Positions 7,824 to 16,861 of a stretch of 48,115 bases of DNA are shown in pieces. The notes under the pieces are model-generated. The model was given only the letters and a program-made list of their open reading frames with translations, was not told where the DNA came from and ran no database searches. This stretch comes from Verrucomicrobiota bacterium (lineage in GTDB: Bacteria; Chlamydiota; Chlamydiia; Chlamydiales; Rhabdochlamydiaceae), in the NCBI GenBank assembly GCA_018239725.1, contig JAFEGU010000158.1:1-48115 (forward strand). The letters run 5' to 3'. Each line of letters begins with the position of its first letter. Position 1 is the stretch's first letter. The translations under genes and the position numbers were made by a program.

Positions 7824-9137
7824 TTATCCTTTGTATTCGACTGTCCTGTCATCGATCAATGTCGCTAAAGACTGCGCTTCGTTCTCAACGGTTGCCAGTA
7901 CTTTGACTAGGCGGTACTTAGCAAACGAGTGGAGCATCAGGGCTAAGATGGCAACGATCAGTCCAGCAACAGTTGTTCCGACGGAAACGCCAAGTCCGTC
8001 GAAGAGCGTCGAGATGCTTTCGATCGATCGGTTGATGTCATAAAATGCATAGAACATCCCTAAAACGGTTCCGAGGAGGCCCAGCATTGGAGCGATGATG
8101 GCGATGTCGTTCAAGAGGCCAATGCGCTGCCAGAAATGGACGGAAGCGCGCTTGCCTTCCGATTTCATCGCCTCGATCATAACGGGCAAGCCATGGCGGC
8201 GGGCATTGATCCCGCTTGCGACCATTTTGCTGATAAGGTTCTCATGGTGTTGGCAAAGGGAGAGGGCGTCATCGAATTGGTTGCTGTTCAGCTTGTTCTT
8301 TACGTTTTTGATGAATGCTGCAGATATCGAAGCTGACTTGCGTAGAGATAGGATGCTGTAGAGCCAGACGCAGAGTGCAAACACAGACATGGCAAAGAGG
8401 ATTGTGTAAATAACAGGCGATCCGGAGAAGGCTTGTTGAATATTTACTTCGATTGCTTCATTTTTTTTTTCCGCATTAGTGGCGCCGACATTCAAGACTG
8501 CAGGAGCTTCTTGGATCTCGGGCACTTCCAAAACGCCGAGATCTTCTGTCATTTCATCAGACTTTTCTAAGTTGGCGATCTCTTTATCGGGGGAAGGTAA
8601 AACTCGGTTGGATGCATCTGCAGTAAGCGACATGCTGGAAGCATCGATCTTGGGTAGTTCATTTGTCGAAAGGGGAGGGGTCTCTTGCTGGACAGGCATG
8701 ACAAGAGCAAAGTCGTGATTGACTTCGATTTGTTGGGTTGGCGCTGTTGGAGCAACCTCTTCTTTGACATCAGCGATCGGCTTTTCAGAAATCGCTTCCA
8801 CTGGCGCAGCTGTTGCAACAGGCTCTTGATCCAGTTGGTCGGTCAAATCTTGCTGTTCTGCGATCGCTTGGACGGCAACCGCTTCATCTTTATCAGTGTC
8901 GTTAAAGGATTCTGCATCCCGTTTTAGCTCTTCTTCCAGGGCTAAGATCTCATCTTCAAATTCGTCCATTTCTTCGTCGAGAAGGGAGAGCTCTTCATCG
9001 ATGACGGAGTCTGAAATTGGATTCTCATCAAATACAAACGGTGTAGGAGCTGCTTCGTAGATCGGATTTGGATCAGCGTGGGCTGATAGCACTGAAAAGA
9101 GGGAAGCGCCCGCTATCAAGATGTAAAAGGGTTTCAT
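7824..9137 (-). CDS. exbB: ExbB/TolQ/MotA-family proton-channel protein with acidic N-terminal extension
   Basis: The C-terminal half is a MotA/TolQ/ExbB channel: membrane helices at ~241-263, ~341-365 (IAIIAPMLGLLGTVLGMFYAF) and ~380-402 (GVSVGTTVAGLIVAIL), the usual three-helix plan. Residues 1-21 form a cleavable signal peptide (ALFSVLSAHA-like; here ASLFSVLSAHA), and residues 22-230 are a low-complexity acidic and Pro/Ala-rich segment (e.g. DEELSLLDEEMDEFEDE at 47-63). Standard ExbB is ~230-240 residues, so this one is nearly doubled by a predicted periplasmic region. It is the first gene of an operon with exbD. The acidic arm may reach toward peptidoglycan or a partner protein; that is inference. 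Start chosen because it begins the signal peptide. Confidence 0.85.
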   Translation of the reverse strand: MKPFYILIAGASLFSVLSAHADPNPIYEAAPTPFVFDENPISDSVIDEELSLLDEEMDEFEDEILALEEELKRDAESFNDTDKDEAVAVQAIAEQQDLTDQLDQEPVATAAPVEAISEKPIADVKEEVAPTAPTQQIEVNHDFALVMPVQQETPPLSTNELPKIDASSMSLTADASNRVLPSPDKEIANLEKSDEMTEDLGVLEVPEIQEAPAVLNVGATNAEKKNEAIEVNIQQAFSGSPVIYTILFAMSVFALCVWLYSILSLRKSASISAAFIKNVKNKLNSNQFDDALSLCQHHENLISKMVASGINARRHGLPVMIEAMKSEGKRASVHFWQRIGLLNDIAIIAPMLGLLGTVLGMFYAFYDINRSIESISTLFDGLGVSVGTTVAGLIVAILALMLHSFAKYRLVKVLATVENEAQSLATLIDDRTVEYKG

Positions 9138-9309
9138 AGTCGCTTTGTCTCCACATTTGGCGTTATGACAAATAAAAATTTACCTTAAGCTGGATTTCAG
9201 CTTATCAATTTAACCGAGTATTGATCAACGGATATCTTGAGGCCGTTGCATAATTGATCGATCGAAAAACTTGCAATATCTAGTTGGAATATGCGAGAAT
9301 ATAGGCCCT

Positions 9310-9996
9310 ATGAAACCAAAACAACTGAAAGCCCCATTCCGCTGGGATGAGCGAAAGCCACACCTAGCTGACCGTGTCCTATTTGTCCCGCACCATTACT
9401 TTGATCATTCGAGTTTCGTCATGCCGAAATTTGAAGAGGCGGAACTTTTTGGCCGCAAGGCGCCAATCTATATTGAATACTGCAGCGGAAATGGCGATTG
9501 GGTTGTTGAGAAGGCGGTCCAGTTTCCTGAATATAATTGGGTTGCTGTTGAAAAGAGGTTCGACCGCGTCCGTAAAATTTGGTCCAAGCTCAAGAATCAA
9601 AATGTTCCCAATTTATTGGTTGTCAGCGGCGAAGCTCTTCCATTTACAGAGCACTATTTAAAAGGGGAAAGTGTTGCAGGCTGTTTTATTAATTTCCCCG
9701 ATCCTTGGCCGAAGGGAAAGCATGCTAAGCACCGCTTGTTCCAATCTTCTTTTATCCAGCAATTGGGAAGAGTTTTGGAAAGAGGAGCCAAGCTCACCGT
9801 TGCAACAGACGATGAGATCTGGGCAGAACGGATTAGCTCCGCTCTTCTTAATGAAAAGAACTTTCAGGCTGCATTTCCCCATCCTTATTTTGTGACCGAT
9901 TGGCCCGATTATGGTTTCTCTTATTTTGGACAGCTATGGCGCGATAAGGGGAAAACCATCCATTATCTCCAATTTGTCAATGGACGGGAGAGCTGA
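9310..9996 (+). CDS. trmB: tRNA (guanine-N7-)-methyltransferase
   Basis: TrmB methylates G46 in the variable loop of tRNAs with S-adenosylmethionine. The sequence shows the SAM-binding loop EYCSGNGDW at ~56-64, the acidic end of strand 2 (VAVEKR, ~78-83) and the signature NFPDPWPKGKHAKHR at ~138-152. The ATG at 9310 gives 228 residues, normal for the family; an upstream TTG at 9271 would only add 13 unconserved residues. The stop overlaps the start of the next gene (TGATG at 9994-9998), so the two are translationally coupled. Confidence 0.93.
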   Translation: MKPKQLKAPFRWDERKPHLADRVLFVPHHYFDHSSFVMPKFEEAELFGRKAPIYIEYCSGNGDWVVEKAVQFPEYNWVAVEKRFDRVRKIWSKLKNQNVPNLLVVSGEALPFTEHYLKGESVAGCFINFPDPWPKGKHAKHRLFQSSFIQQLGRVLERGAKLTVATDDEIWAERISSALLNEKNFQAAFPHPYFVTDWPDYGFSYFGQLWRDKGKTIHYLQFVNGRES

Positions 9997-11012
9997 TGAG
10001 CGAACCTCTTGATATCACTATCGATCATTTGCATTGCTACCGCAGCGGGATCCCTTTTTTTCCCTTGCTCCAAGATGGCAATTGGCCTATCTGCGATTGG
10101 GCTCATGCTGCAGTTGTCTCTTTGAAGGCTCGACCGCAGGATGACCTTAATTGGTCATCCTCCTTGGAAATGGCTAGAGAGATTATTTGTTCTGGAAAAT
10201 GGATCCTTTGGGAAATTGACTTTGGATTTGGCTCAGGAAGCATCGATTTAAACGACCAAACGGCGTTTTATTCGTATACTGTTGCCATTGAAGAATTCGT
10301 CAATAAGGTCTGGAAGGAATTTTCTGCTGCAACGTTCGGTTTAGTCATCTACCGAGGAGATGCAGACTTTTCAAAAAGGATCTTCAATGTTGCAGATCGC
10401 TTTATGGAAGAGAGCGTCGGCGATGGCTCTTCTTGGCGCCTTGATCTTTTTGCTGCGGAGATGTTCGCGCAATACCTACACCGCCTTGTTTCCTTTTTGC
10501 CTGATGGGTTAGTTCCTCTCGCGTTAATTGATGCTAGAGGACAGTCCTCTTTGGCCCAAGCGGCATTGATGTTTTCCCGCCGCCGCTTCGAACATGTCCA
10601 TCTTGCCGTTTGGAGCACCCCCCTTCCTGTGCCGGGGCTCTGTTGGCAAACGGGCGGATCATTTTCTGGTTGGATCGGGAAGGACAATCTGGTTGCTGCT
10701 CCAGCTTCTGTGGCTAACCGGGCAGTGTGTCTGCCGCAAGATGATTTTTGCACCCTTGAGTTTCTTGGCGAATTAGAGGAACTGCTTAAAAATCTGCTCC
10801 AATCTGAGGAGCCGTTTCGACTTGTGTGCGAAGAGCGTTTGACCGAAGAATGGGATGGTTTAGACCAACTGATCCTCTTTCCTGGCCAAACGAGTCCCCA
10901 AGGGAAGCGGATGGTCCAAGGTTTTATTGCCGCAGGCGGCAGCATCATTGATGCCGGCACACTTCGATTAGCTTCAAATACAGGGGGCCTGCAGGCCTCA
11001 TCTCTTCCCTAA
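9996..11012 (+). CDS. Unidentified protein coupled to trmB
   Basis: A 338-residue protein with no signal peptide, membrane segment or motif that I recognise. It begins at the ATG overlapping the trmB stop by one base and is therefore in the same transcript. Composition is that of a soluble globular protein, rich in aromatic residues and acidic in its second half. A Chlamydiae-conserved protein of unknown function is likely but not shown. Its last 68 bases overlap, tail to tail, with the minus-strand gene ending at 10945. Confidence 0.7.
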   Translation: MSEPLDITIDHLHCYRSGIPFFPLLQDGNWPICDWAHAAVVSLKARPQDDLNWSSSLEMAREIICSGKWILWEIDFGFGSGSIDLNDQTAFYSYTVAIEEFVNKVWKEFSAATFGLVIYRGDADFSKRIFNVADRFMEESVGDGSSWRLDLFAAEMFAQYLHRLVSFLPDGLVPLALIDARGQSSLAQAALMFSRRRFEHVHLAVWSTPLPVPGLCWQTGGSFSGWIGKDNLVAAPASVANRAVCLPQDDFCTLEFLGELEELLKNLLQSEEPFRLVCEERLTEEWDGLDQLILFPGQTSPQGKRMVQGFIAAGGSIIDAGTLRLASNTGGLQASSLP

Positions 11013-11367
11013 TGTGATCGATCACGGCCTTTAATAGAGTTGGCGATGGGGAGTGATTGCTCTTGGAACCTAAAAGCATCACAGCGCGGTCTAGAGGGAT
11101 ACTGATGTTCCTATAGTCTTTTTCCGCGTAGGAGATCAATGTCTTATTTAAATAATTTTTAATATCAAGCAGGGGGTGGTATGCATCTTCCTGATGAAGC
11201 CTCTTAGAGAAGCTGTGCAAATTGGTTAAGCTCTCGAGCATCAAATTTCCGTCATTGTCCAGTGAAAAGAGGGGCTTTTTTGCCAGTTCCAAGAGGAGTT
11301 CGGCGCAGGCTTTGATTTCCTGGCGCTGGGAGAGATGCAGAGGCTTCCAAGCATTGTAGAGGGGCAT
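10945..11367 (-). CDS. Small unidentified soluble protein
   Basis: A 140-residue ORF, mostly helical in character (KACAELLLELAKK, LLKAVIDHIREEM), without signal peptide or membrane helix. Its stop lies inside the 3' end of the convergent gene at 9996-11012. No clear Shine-Dalgarno sequence precedes the ATG at 11367. The even, protein-like composition and the lack of a competing ORF over 11013-11367 argue that it is real. I do not recognise the family. Confidence 0.5.
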   Translation of the reverse strand: MPLYNAWKPLHLSQRQEIKACAELLLELAKKPLFSLDNDGNLMLESLTNLHSFSKRLHQEDAYHPLLDIKNYLNKTLISYAEKDYRNISIPLDRAVMLLGSKSNHSPSPTLLKAVIDHIREEMRPAGPLYLKLIEVCRHQ

Positions 11368-11457
11368 TGGCGATACCAGTGTAAAGATATTCCTAGATAT
11401 CGCATAGAAAATCGATTGAAATCAAGAGAGATGTAGTAAAAGATAGTAGTGGGAAGA

Positions 11458-11488
11458 CCGCAAACGATTTTAGAGAGCTTGTTTGCGG
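11458..11488. repeat. Hairpin downstream of tRNA-Pro
   Basis: CCGCAAAC (11458-11465) pairs perfectly with GTTTGCGG (11481-11488). On the minus strand a T7 run precedes rather than follows the stem, so it is not a classical terminator, though it may stop transcription or protect the 3' end of the tRNA-Pro transcript. Confidence 0.4.
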
Positions 11489-11500
11489 AAAAAAACCAAT

Positions 11501-11574
11501 CGGAGCAGAGGGATTTGAACCCCCGACCCACTGCTCCCAAAGCAGTTGCGCTAGCCAAACTGCGCTATGCTCCG
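11501..11574 (-). tRNA. tRNA-Pro (anticodon UGG)
   Basis: On the minus strand the 74-base sequence has acceptor stem CGGAGCA with TGCTCCG, anticodon stem ACTGC/GCAGT around TTTGGGA (anticodon TGG) and T arm GGGGGTTCAAATCCCTC. CCA is not encoded; ATT follows. A T-rich tract lies just downstream. Confidence 0.95.
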
Positions 11575-11622
11575 ATTAGCGAGATGCTATTCTAAGCAAA
11601 ATGCCTTTTTTTTAACAAGAAT

Positions 11623-12696
11623 TTAGATTTTTTCATGGAGATTTTCAATGGCTTGGATCGTTTGCTGCACTAAAAGAGGGATGATTTCTGCGGTGGGACG
11701 GTTCGATGCAAGGGGGAATCCTTGGCCTGCATAAAGGGAGAGCCATTCGAACAGGTTTTGTTTGTCAGCCACTGTCCGAATACCCTTTGTGAGATAATGC
11801 TGATAGGGGAATGGGGCAATCTGAGGCAAATCGTTTTGCATCTGACGGGTGAACTCGTTTTCGATCATCCGCGCCGGTTTGCCTGTCAGCAAGGAAGTGA
11901 CGATCGTTCTTCTGGTTTTCAGCTGCAGCAAAGCTTGTTTGTAGGTTGCAGAGGCTTGGCTCTCAGGTGTTGCGAGGAATGCGGTGCCTAATTGGGCAGC
12001 ACGGGCTCCAAGCGCCATTGCTGCAGCAATCCCTTTTCCGTTCATGATTCCTCCTGCAGCAATGACAGGAAGTTTACATGCCTGAACAATCTGAGACAGT
12101 AATGCAAATGTTCCCAAGCAAGGATCGGAACGGCTCTTGTCGAATGCTCCGCGATGACCTCCGGCCTCATATCCTTGGGCAACGATCGCATCGACCCCGC
12201 TCTTTTGTAAAAGGAGCGCCTCATCTAATGTTGTGGCCGTGCCGATCACAAAAGTATCCTGTCTTTTTATCTGAGCCATGATCTGCTCATCTAGGATGCC
12301 GAAAGTATAGCTGAAAATGGGAACCTTTTCTCGGCAGATGGCCTCAATTTGGGATTCAAGTTCAGGAAGGCGGGCAGTGGATGGAACAGAAGGGATGCCC
12401 AGCATCGTTCTGTATTTGTTCAAATGCTGATCGGCTTTTTGGATCAAAGTCTCATCTTTTTCGATGTTCTCCCGAGCGAAGAGGTTGACAGCAAACGGTT
12501 GATCGGTCAGCGATCGGATCTCATCGATGGCTTCTTTAATTTCTAAAGGGGACAGGTAAGCTGCGCCTAAAGACCCAAGTCCGCCTGCATTGGATACTGC
12601 AGCAACTAGCTGAGGCATGGAAACGCCTGCCATTGGGGCTTGGATGATCGGGAATCGAATTCTCAGCCGTTGGATGAGGGTATTCTCTTTCCACAT
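11623..12696 (-). CDS. Nitronate monooxygenase / FabK-like FMN-dependent oxidoreductase
   Basis: This 357-residue protein is a TIM-barrel flavoenzyme of the 2-nitropropane dioxygenase group. It shows the N-terminal IQAPMAGVSMPQLVAAV motif (~18-34), the active-site His segment AQGYEAGGHRGAF (~172-184) and the FMN-phosphate loop VIAAGGIMNGKGIAAAMALGA (~215-235, split here). Relatives either oxidise nitronates with FMN and O2 or act as the flavin enoyl-ACP reductase FabK of fatty-acid synthesis. The EAGGH motif favours the nitronate-monooxygenase class I. AAGGA precedes the ATG. It stands alone on the minus strand, next to tRNA-Pro. Confidence 0.85.
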   Translation of the reverse strand: MWKENTLIQRLRIRFPIIQAPMAGVSMPQLVAAVSNAGGLGSLGAAYLSPLEIKEAIDEIRSLTDQPFAVNLFARENIEKDETLIQKADQHLNKYRTMLGIPSVPSTARLPELESQIEAICREKVPIFSYTFGILDEQIMAQIKRQDTFVIGTATTLDEALLLQKSGVDAIVAQGYEAGGHRGAFDKSRSDPCLGTFALLSQIVQACKLPVIAAGGIMNGKGIAAAMALGARAAQLGTAFLATPESQASATYKQALLQLKTRRTIVTSLLTGKPARMIENEFTRQMQNDLPQIAPFPYQHYLTKGIRTVADKQNLFEWLSLYAGQGFPLASNRPTAEIIPLLVQQTIQAIENLHEKI

Positions 12697-12740
12697 ATGG
12701 AAAATCCTTGTTTGGATAGCGCCTTTATGCCATCGTTATT

Positions 12741-12804
12741 GTATACCGTAAGAACCTGAAGAATCAGTGTCAGATTCCCGATTCTTCAGATTCTTTCCGT
12801 ATAC
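12741..12804. repeat. 64-base near-perfect palindrome
   Basis: Two 25-base arms (12741-12765 and 12780-12804) pair at 22 of 25 positions around a 14-base loop; both ends read GTATAC. The left arm (TATACCGTAAGAACCTGAAG...) is 18/22 identical to the arm of the palindrome at 44371-44441, so both belong to one repeat family. No target-site duplication is obvious. Confidence 0.75.
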
Positions 12805-12813
12805 TAAAACAAT

Positions 12814-12842
12814 TTGTCAAATTCTTAATTTTTCAAGCTGTT
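12814..12842. repeat. 29-base dispersed repeat, copy 1
   Basis: This stretch is the same as 17039-17067 apart from three positions; consensus TTGTCAAATTC-YY-AATTTTTCAAG-Y-TGTT. The right half (AATTTTTCAAGTTGTT) recurs in the palindrome at 44371-44441. It sits 9 bases after the 12741-12804 palindrome, upstream of pgi. Confidence 0.7.
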
Positions 12843-12944
12843 GCGGCATATGCTCAGCTTTAGGTCTTTGAAGATATTTCGCAATCTTTTACTTTAGAGT
12901 TAGGCGCTGCATCATCGACAGCTATCTGCGCCAGGAGAATGATT

Positions 12945-14531
12945 ATGACATCGTTTAGGCATTTAAAATCTGTGATCCGTTTGAACGAGTTGGCGGAGGA
13001 TCCGATTGACTTGACAGAAGAAGGTGCTCTCACTCCCAAACGCATTGATGGGATGATCGCTGAAGCTGCAAAGCTTAAGCTGTTTTATGGAACGGAACGG
13101 GTTTCTGACAATGTGGTCGGCGCTCTGCAGGACCTTGCTGAAGAGACTCAGGCTGTCAAAAAGATGGAAGCGATGCAGCATGGACAAGTTGTCAATTTCA
13201 TCGAAGGATTCGAAAGTGAAAAGAGGCCTGCTCTTCATACGGCCATGAGAGATTTTTTCGATCAGAGGATCTCTTCGGATACTTCTCAAGCAGCAACGCA
13301 GCTTGCCTATAAAGAATTGGAGAAGCTGCGCGCATTTTTAAATGATGTCGAGTCGAAAGAACAGTTTACTGATCTGGTGCAAATCGGCATAGGCGGATCG
13401 GAACTTGGACCCAAAGCGGTCTATATCGCTCTGGAAGCCTACCATAAACCTAACCGCAGGGTCCATTTCCTATCGAATGTCGATCCAGATGATGGAGCAC
13501 AGATCTTTCATCGGGTCAATTTGGAAAAGACTCTTGTTGTCGTTGTCTCTAAATCAGGTTCTACGCTCGAAACTCTCACCAACGAGCAGTTCGCCAAAGA
13601 ATATTTTGTTAAGGCGGGGCTCAACCCTAAGAACCACTTTGTCGCAGTGACTGGCAAAGGCAGTCCGATGGATGACCCGCAGCAATACTTGGCATCTTTT
13701 TATATCTGGGACTATATCGGGGGGCGTTATTCGGTCACTTCGATGGTGGGAGGCGTTACTCTCGCGTTTGCGTTAGGGATGGACCGCTTCCTCGAGTTTT
13801 TGCGCGGCGCAAACGCCATGGACAAAATGGCCATGAAGAACGACTTGAAGTGCAACCTTTCCCTTCTTTCAGCGCTGCTCGGTATTTGGAACCGCAACTT
13901 CCTTGGGCTTCCCACGGTTGCCATTATTCCTTACTCCCAAGCGCTGATGCGTTTTCCTGCCCACTTGCAACAGCTTGACATGGAGTCAAACGGAAAAAGG
14001 ATCGATAAGCGAGGGCATGACGTAGATTTTGACACAGGTCCGATCATATGGGGGGAACCGGGAACGAATGGACAGCATTCCTTCTACCAGTCGATCCACC
14101 AAGGAACCACCGTTGTTCCTCTTGAGTTCATTGGATTTAAAGATAGCCAGTACAAAGAAGATGTGGTCTACAGCGGAACGACTTGCCAGGAAAAGCTCCT
14201 TTCCAACCTCTTTGCTCAGTCGATCGCATTGGCTGTCGGACAAAAAAGTGCAAACCCGAACCAATTTTTCCCCGGCAATCGTCCGAACCGTATCCTCTTT
14301 GGCCATCGTCTCGATCCATTTGTCATGGGGGCCATCTTATCCTATTATGAACACAAGGTCGCTTTCCAAGGGTTCATTTGGAACATCAACTCGTTCGATC
14401 AAGAAGGTGTTCAGCTTGGCAAAAAGCTAGCTCTAAAAATCGTCGATCAGTTCGCAGCAAAACGGCAAGGAAAGTCGCTGGATCCTAAAAACTTTCCTCT
14501 TGGCCAAGCCTACTTGCGCCACATCGATTGA
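12945..14531 (+). CDS. pgi: Glucose-6-phosphate isomerase
   Basis: Pgi interconverts glucose 6-phosphate and fructose 6-phosphate in glycolysis/gluconeogenesis. The 528-residue protein has the family landmarks: QIGIGGSELGPKAV (~146-159), SKSGSTLET (202-210) for phosphate binding, and GGRYSVTSMVGG (~259-270) with the conserved Arg. Two ATGs are close together; the second, at 12945, lies 7 bases after AGGAG and is preferred to the first at 12939, which touches it. The gene stands alone, divergent from the flavoprotein gene, across a spacer with two repeat elements. Confidence 0.96.
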   Translation: MTSFRHLKSVIRLNELAEDPIDLTEEGALTPKRIDGMIAEAAKLKLFYGTERVSDNVVGALQDLAEETQAVKKMEAMQHGQVVNFIEGFESEKRPALHTAMRDFFDQRISSDTSQAATQLAYKELEKLRAFLNDVESKEQFTDLVQIGIGGSELGPKAVYIALEAYHKPNRRVHFLSNVDPDDGAQIFHRVNLEKTLVVVVSKSGSTLETLTNEQFAKEYFVKAGLNPKNHFVAVTGKGSPMDDPQQYLASFYIWDYIGGRYSVTSMVGGVTLAFALGMDRFLEFLRGANAMDKMAMKNDLKCNLSLLSALLGIWNRNFLGLPTVAIIPYSQALMRFPAHLQQLDMESNGKRIDKRGHDVDFDTGPIIWGEPGTNGQHSFYQSIHQGTTVVPLEFIGFKDSQYKEDVVYSGTTCQEKLLSNLFAQSIALAVGQKSANPNQFFPGNRPNRILFGHRLDPFVMGAILSYYEHKVAFQGFIWNINSFDQEGVQLGKKLALKIVDQFAAKRQGKSLDPKNFPLGQAYLRHID

Positions 14532-14576
14532 GACTCAGTTGCTAAAAGATGTGAATGACAGGTGAATTGTAGAGGT

Positions 14577-15653
14577 TTAAGCAGAGAGCTGGCCATTGTT
14601 AACGCTAAGGGCGCGCGCTGTATCGATCTGCAGGAGAACTGGAGTTGTTAAAAAGACCTGTCCGAACTCTGGAAGCTTTTGCTGCAAGAGCTTTTGTCTT
14701 TCAGGATCGAGCTGGATCCCGAAATCATCAATTCCTAGCAATGGCTTAGAACCGATCAGCTGATGAAATTGTTCCCATTGGGCAAAGCGCAAAGCGGAAG
14801 ATCCGCACCGCTTCTGCCCTTCGCTTGAAAAGTTCTTAGCATCTTTTTCAGAAATGGCAATCTCCAGATCGTCCCGATGAGGACCAAAGAGGGTCGAACC
14901 GAGATGAATCTCTTTTACGCGGTTTTTCTTCCATTGCGCCAGGAGAAATTCGACAAGATTGCCGCCTTGCAGATCGCGCAATGAAAAACTGCATTCGTAT
15001 TTTGCGGTCAGAGAGTCTTTTCCATGGGATAGATGCTCCATCCATTGGCCGATCGGAGAGCTTAGCTGTAAGATGGCCTCCTTTCTTTTTTCAATGAGGT
15101 AGGCAGCGGACGGAGCCATTGCCATTTCCCAAGCGGCCAAAGTAGTTTCGCTGCGGCTTTTGAGCAGATGGTTCCTGTGTTTCATTGCTCTGAAATAACG
15201 TCCCAAATGATAGACGTAGAGGGGATCGATCTGGGCGATGTGCAGGTCGATGAATTTTCTTCTGTCCGTAGGGGAACCGCTCATTAGAGCATGGTCTTCC
15301 GGAGAGAGCAATACTCCCGGAAGGGTGCCTAAAAGGGATGTGAAGTTGTTATGGACTGTGTTGTTGTATTGAACTTTGCGGGACTGCTCGTCGTAGAAGA
15401 TCTTGATGCATTGGGAGATCCCATCTTTGGAAAAGTGGGCTTCCAAATAAAAATAGTTGGCTCCAGTTCGAATGAGGTCGCTTAACCGTTTTGTCCGAAA
15501 GGACCTCCCCGTGCTGATTAGATAGATCGCTTCGAGGAGGTTTGTTTTCCCTTGTCCATTGTCCCCATAGATGAGGTTTACAGAAGGGCAGAATGAGGCT
15601 TGCACCTGTTCATAATTGCGGAAATTGCGCAAGACCAGGTGCTGCAGCATCAT
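14577..15653 (-). CDS. recF: DNA replication and repair protein RecF
   Basis: RecF is an SMC-like ABC ATPase that helps load RecA onto gapped DNA at stalled forks. This 358-residue protein has the N-terminal LRNFRNYEQ motif, Walker A GDNGQGKT at 30-37, the ISTGRSFR segment, and the C-terminal signature/Walker B region (SSEGQKRCGSSALRFA, LLGIDDFG). Length is normal (~360). It starts 3 bases after the dnaN stop, so dnaN-recF form an operon, the arrangement found in Chlamydia. Confidence 0.95.
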   Translation of the reverse strand: MMLQHLVLRNFRNYEQVQASFCPSVNLIYGDNGQGKTNLLEAIYLISTGRSFRTKRLSDLIRTGANYFYLEAHFSKDGISQCIKIFYDEQSRKVQYNNTVHNNFTSLLGTLPGVLLSPEDHALMSGSPTDRRKFIDLHIAQIDPLYVYHLGRYFRAMKHRNHLLKSRSETTLAAWEMAMAPSAAYLIEKRKEAILQLSSPIGQWMEHLSHGKDSLTAKYECSFSLRDLQGGNLVEFLLAQWKKNRVKEIHLGSTLFGPHRDDLEIAISEKDAKNFSSEGQKRCGSSALRFAQWEQFHQLIGSKPLLGIDDFGIQLDPERQKLLQQKLPEFGQVFLTTPVLLQIDTARALSVNNGQLSA

Positions 15654-15656
15654 AAT

Positions 15657-16757
15657 TTATGCTTCTAATCGCATCGGCATGATCACAAATTGAGCCGTCG
15701 TCGAATCTGTGATCAACCCTGGGTTATAGGAATCGGAAACGTTGAAGTGGACAGTTTCATCCTTGCTGTGGCGTAAAATGTCGAGGAAGAAGTTCGGGTT
15801 GAAGGCGATATCGAGTTTTTCGCCGCCATAATTGACAGGCATATTGACCTTCCCTTCGCCGATCTCGCCGCTGACAGCGGAAAGATGGAGCTCGCCGGAC
15901 GTAAACGTAAAGCGGACGGAGCTGCTGTTATCTGGTGTAAACAAGGAGACTTGGCGGAGCAGGGTGATCAGCTCTTCTCTGTGCAAAGAGATCGCGCTTT
16001 CTTTTTTCTCCGGGATCACGCGGCTGACGTCTGGGTATTGGCCGGAAAGGAGCTTGCTGATCAGGGTGACCGGGCCGACTTCGATCGCGATTTTGTCATT
16101 CATGAGGGTCAGCTTGGCTAGGTCCTCTTTGTTATCGAGGATCCTGATCATCTCATCGACAGCTTTAAGGGGGATGATGTAGGAGCCTGTTTGCTCTGGA
16201 GGAAGGTCGACCGGAACATGGATCTTTGCAAGGCGTTTGCCGTCTGTGCCGATGAAGGTTGCTGTTTGGTTTGCTTGTTGCAAATATACGCCGTTCAGCA
16301 CTTGGCGGCTGTCATCGCGGGCTGCAGCAAAGGCTGTCCTTGAAAGCATTTCTCGGAGAAGAGGACTTGTTAATGAAAGGTGGACGCCTTCCGAGAGATC
16401 GGGAAGGGCTGGGAATTCGTTTTTGTGCATTCCATGGACTTTGAAGTGGGATGTGCCGGCGTTGATAGAGGCCATATCGGGAGATGAGGAGTGGATCTCA
16501 ACGGTGGGAGATGTCAGCTCGCGGATCAGTTGAAAAAAGCGTCGGGCAGGCAGGGTGATCGCCCCTTCTTCGACAACTTTAGCTTCTGCATAGGCGCGCA
16601 TGCTGACAGTCAAGTCGGTTGCGCTAATGATCAACTGGTCATCAACTGCTTCAATTAGGACGTTGGCTAAAATTGGAATGGCGGGCTTTGCAGCGACGAT
16701 GTTTTGGATTTTTCCAATCAGCGAAACTAAATCAAGGCGAGGAATGATGACTTTCAT
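15657..16757 (-). CDS. dnaN: DNA polymerase III sliding clamp, beta subunit
   Basis: DnaN forms the ring that tethers DNA polymerase III to DNA. The 366-residue length is standard. It has the usual start (MKVIIPRLDLVSLIGKIQNI) and end (QFVIMPMRL), with three ~120-residue clamp repeats between. A longer reading frame runs to 16799, but the ATG at 16757 has GGAG at a good distance and begins at the family's conserved first residue. It is the first gene of a dnaN-recF operon; the spacer upstream is packed with repeats. I see no DnaA-box cluster there, so an origin is not supported. Confidence 0.96.
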   Translation of the reverse strand: MKVIIPRLDLVSLIGKIQNIVAAKPAIPILANVLIEAVDDQLIISATDLTVSMRAYAEAKVVEEGAITLPARRFFQLIRELTSPTVEIHSSSPDMASINAGTSHFKVHGMHKNEFPALPDLSEGVHLSLTSPLLREMLSRTAFAAARDDSRQVLNGVYLQQANQTATFIGTDGKRLAKIHVPVDLPPEQTGSYIIPLKAVDEMIRILDNKEDLAKLTLMNDKIAIEVGPVTLISKLLSGQYPDVSRVIPEKKESAISLHREELITLLRQVSLFTPDNSSSVRFTFTSGELHLSAVSGEIGEGKVNMPVNYGGEKLDIAFNPNFFLDILRHSKDETVHFNVSDSYNPGLITDSTTAQFVIMPMRLEA

Positions 16758-16861
16758 AGGATGCACTCCAATCTTTTGTGTTATTACTCGACTTTGCACA
16801 TTTTTTGATCCACTTGACTCGTCTATTTGCCCCCGAACGTTTGGCCAGGGCCAAACTGGTC

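Noticed and set aside
11241-11558. 105-codon minus-strand ORF
   Set aside because: It overlaps tRNA-Pro and the better-supported gene at 10945-11367 in another frame.
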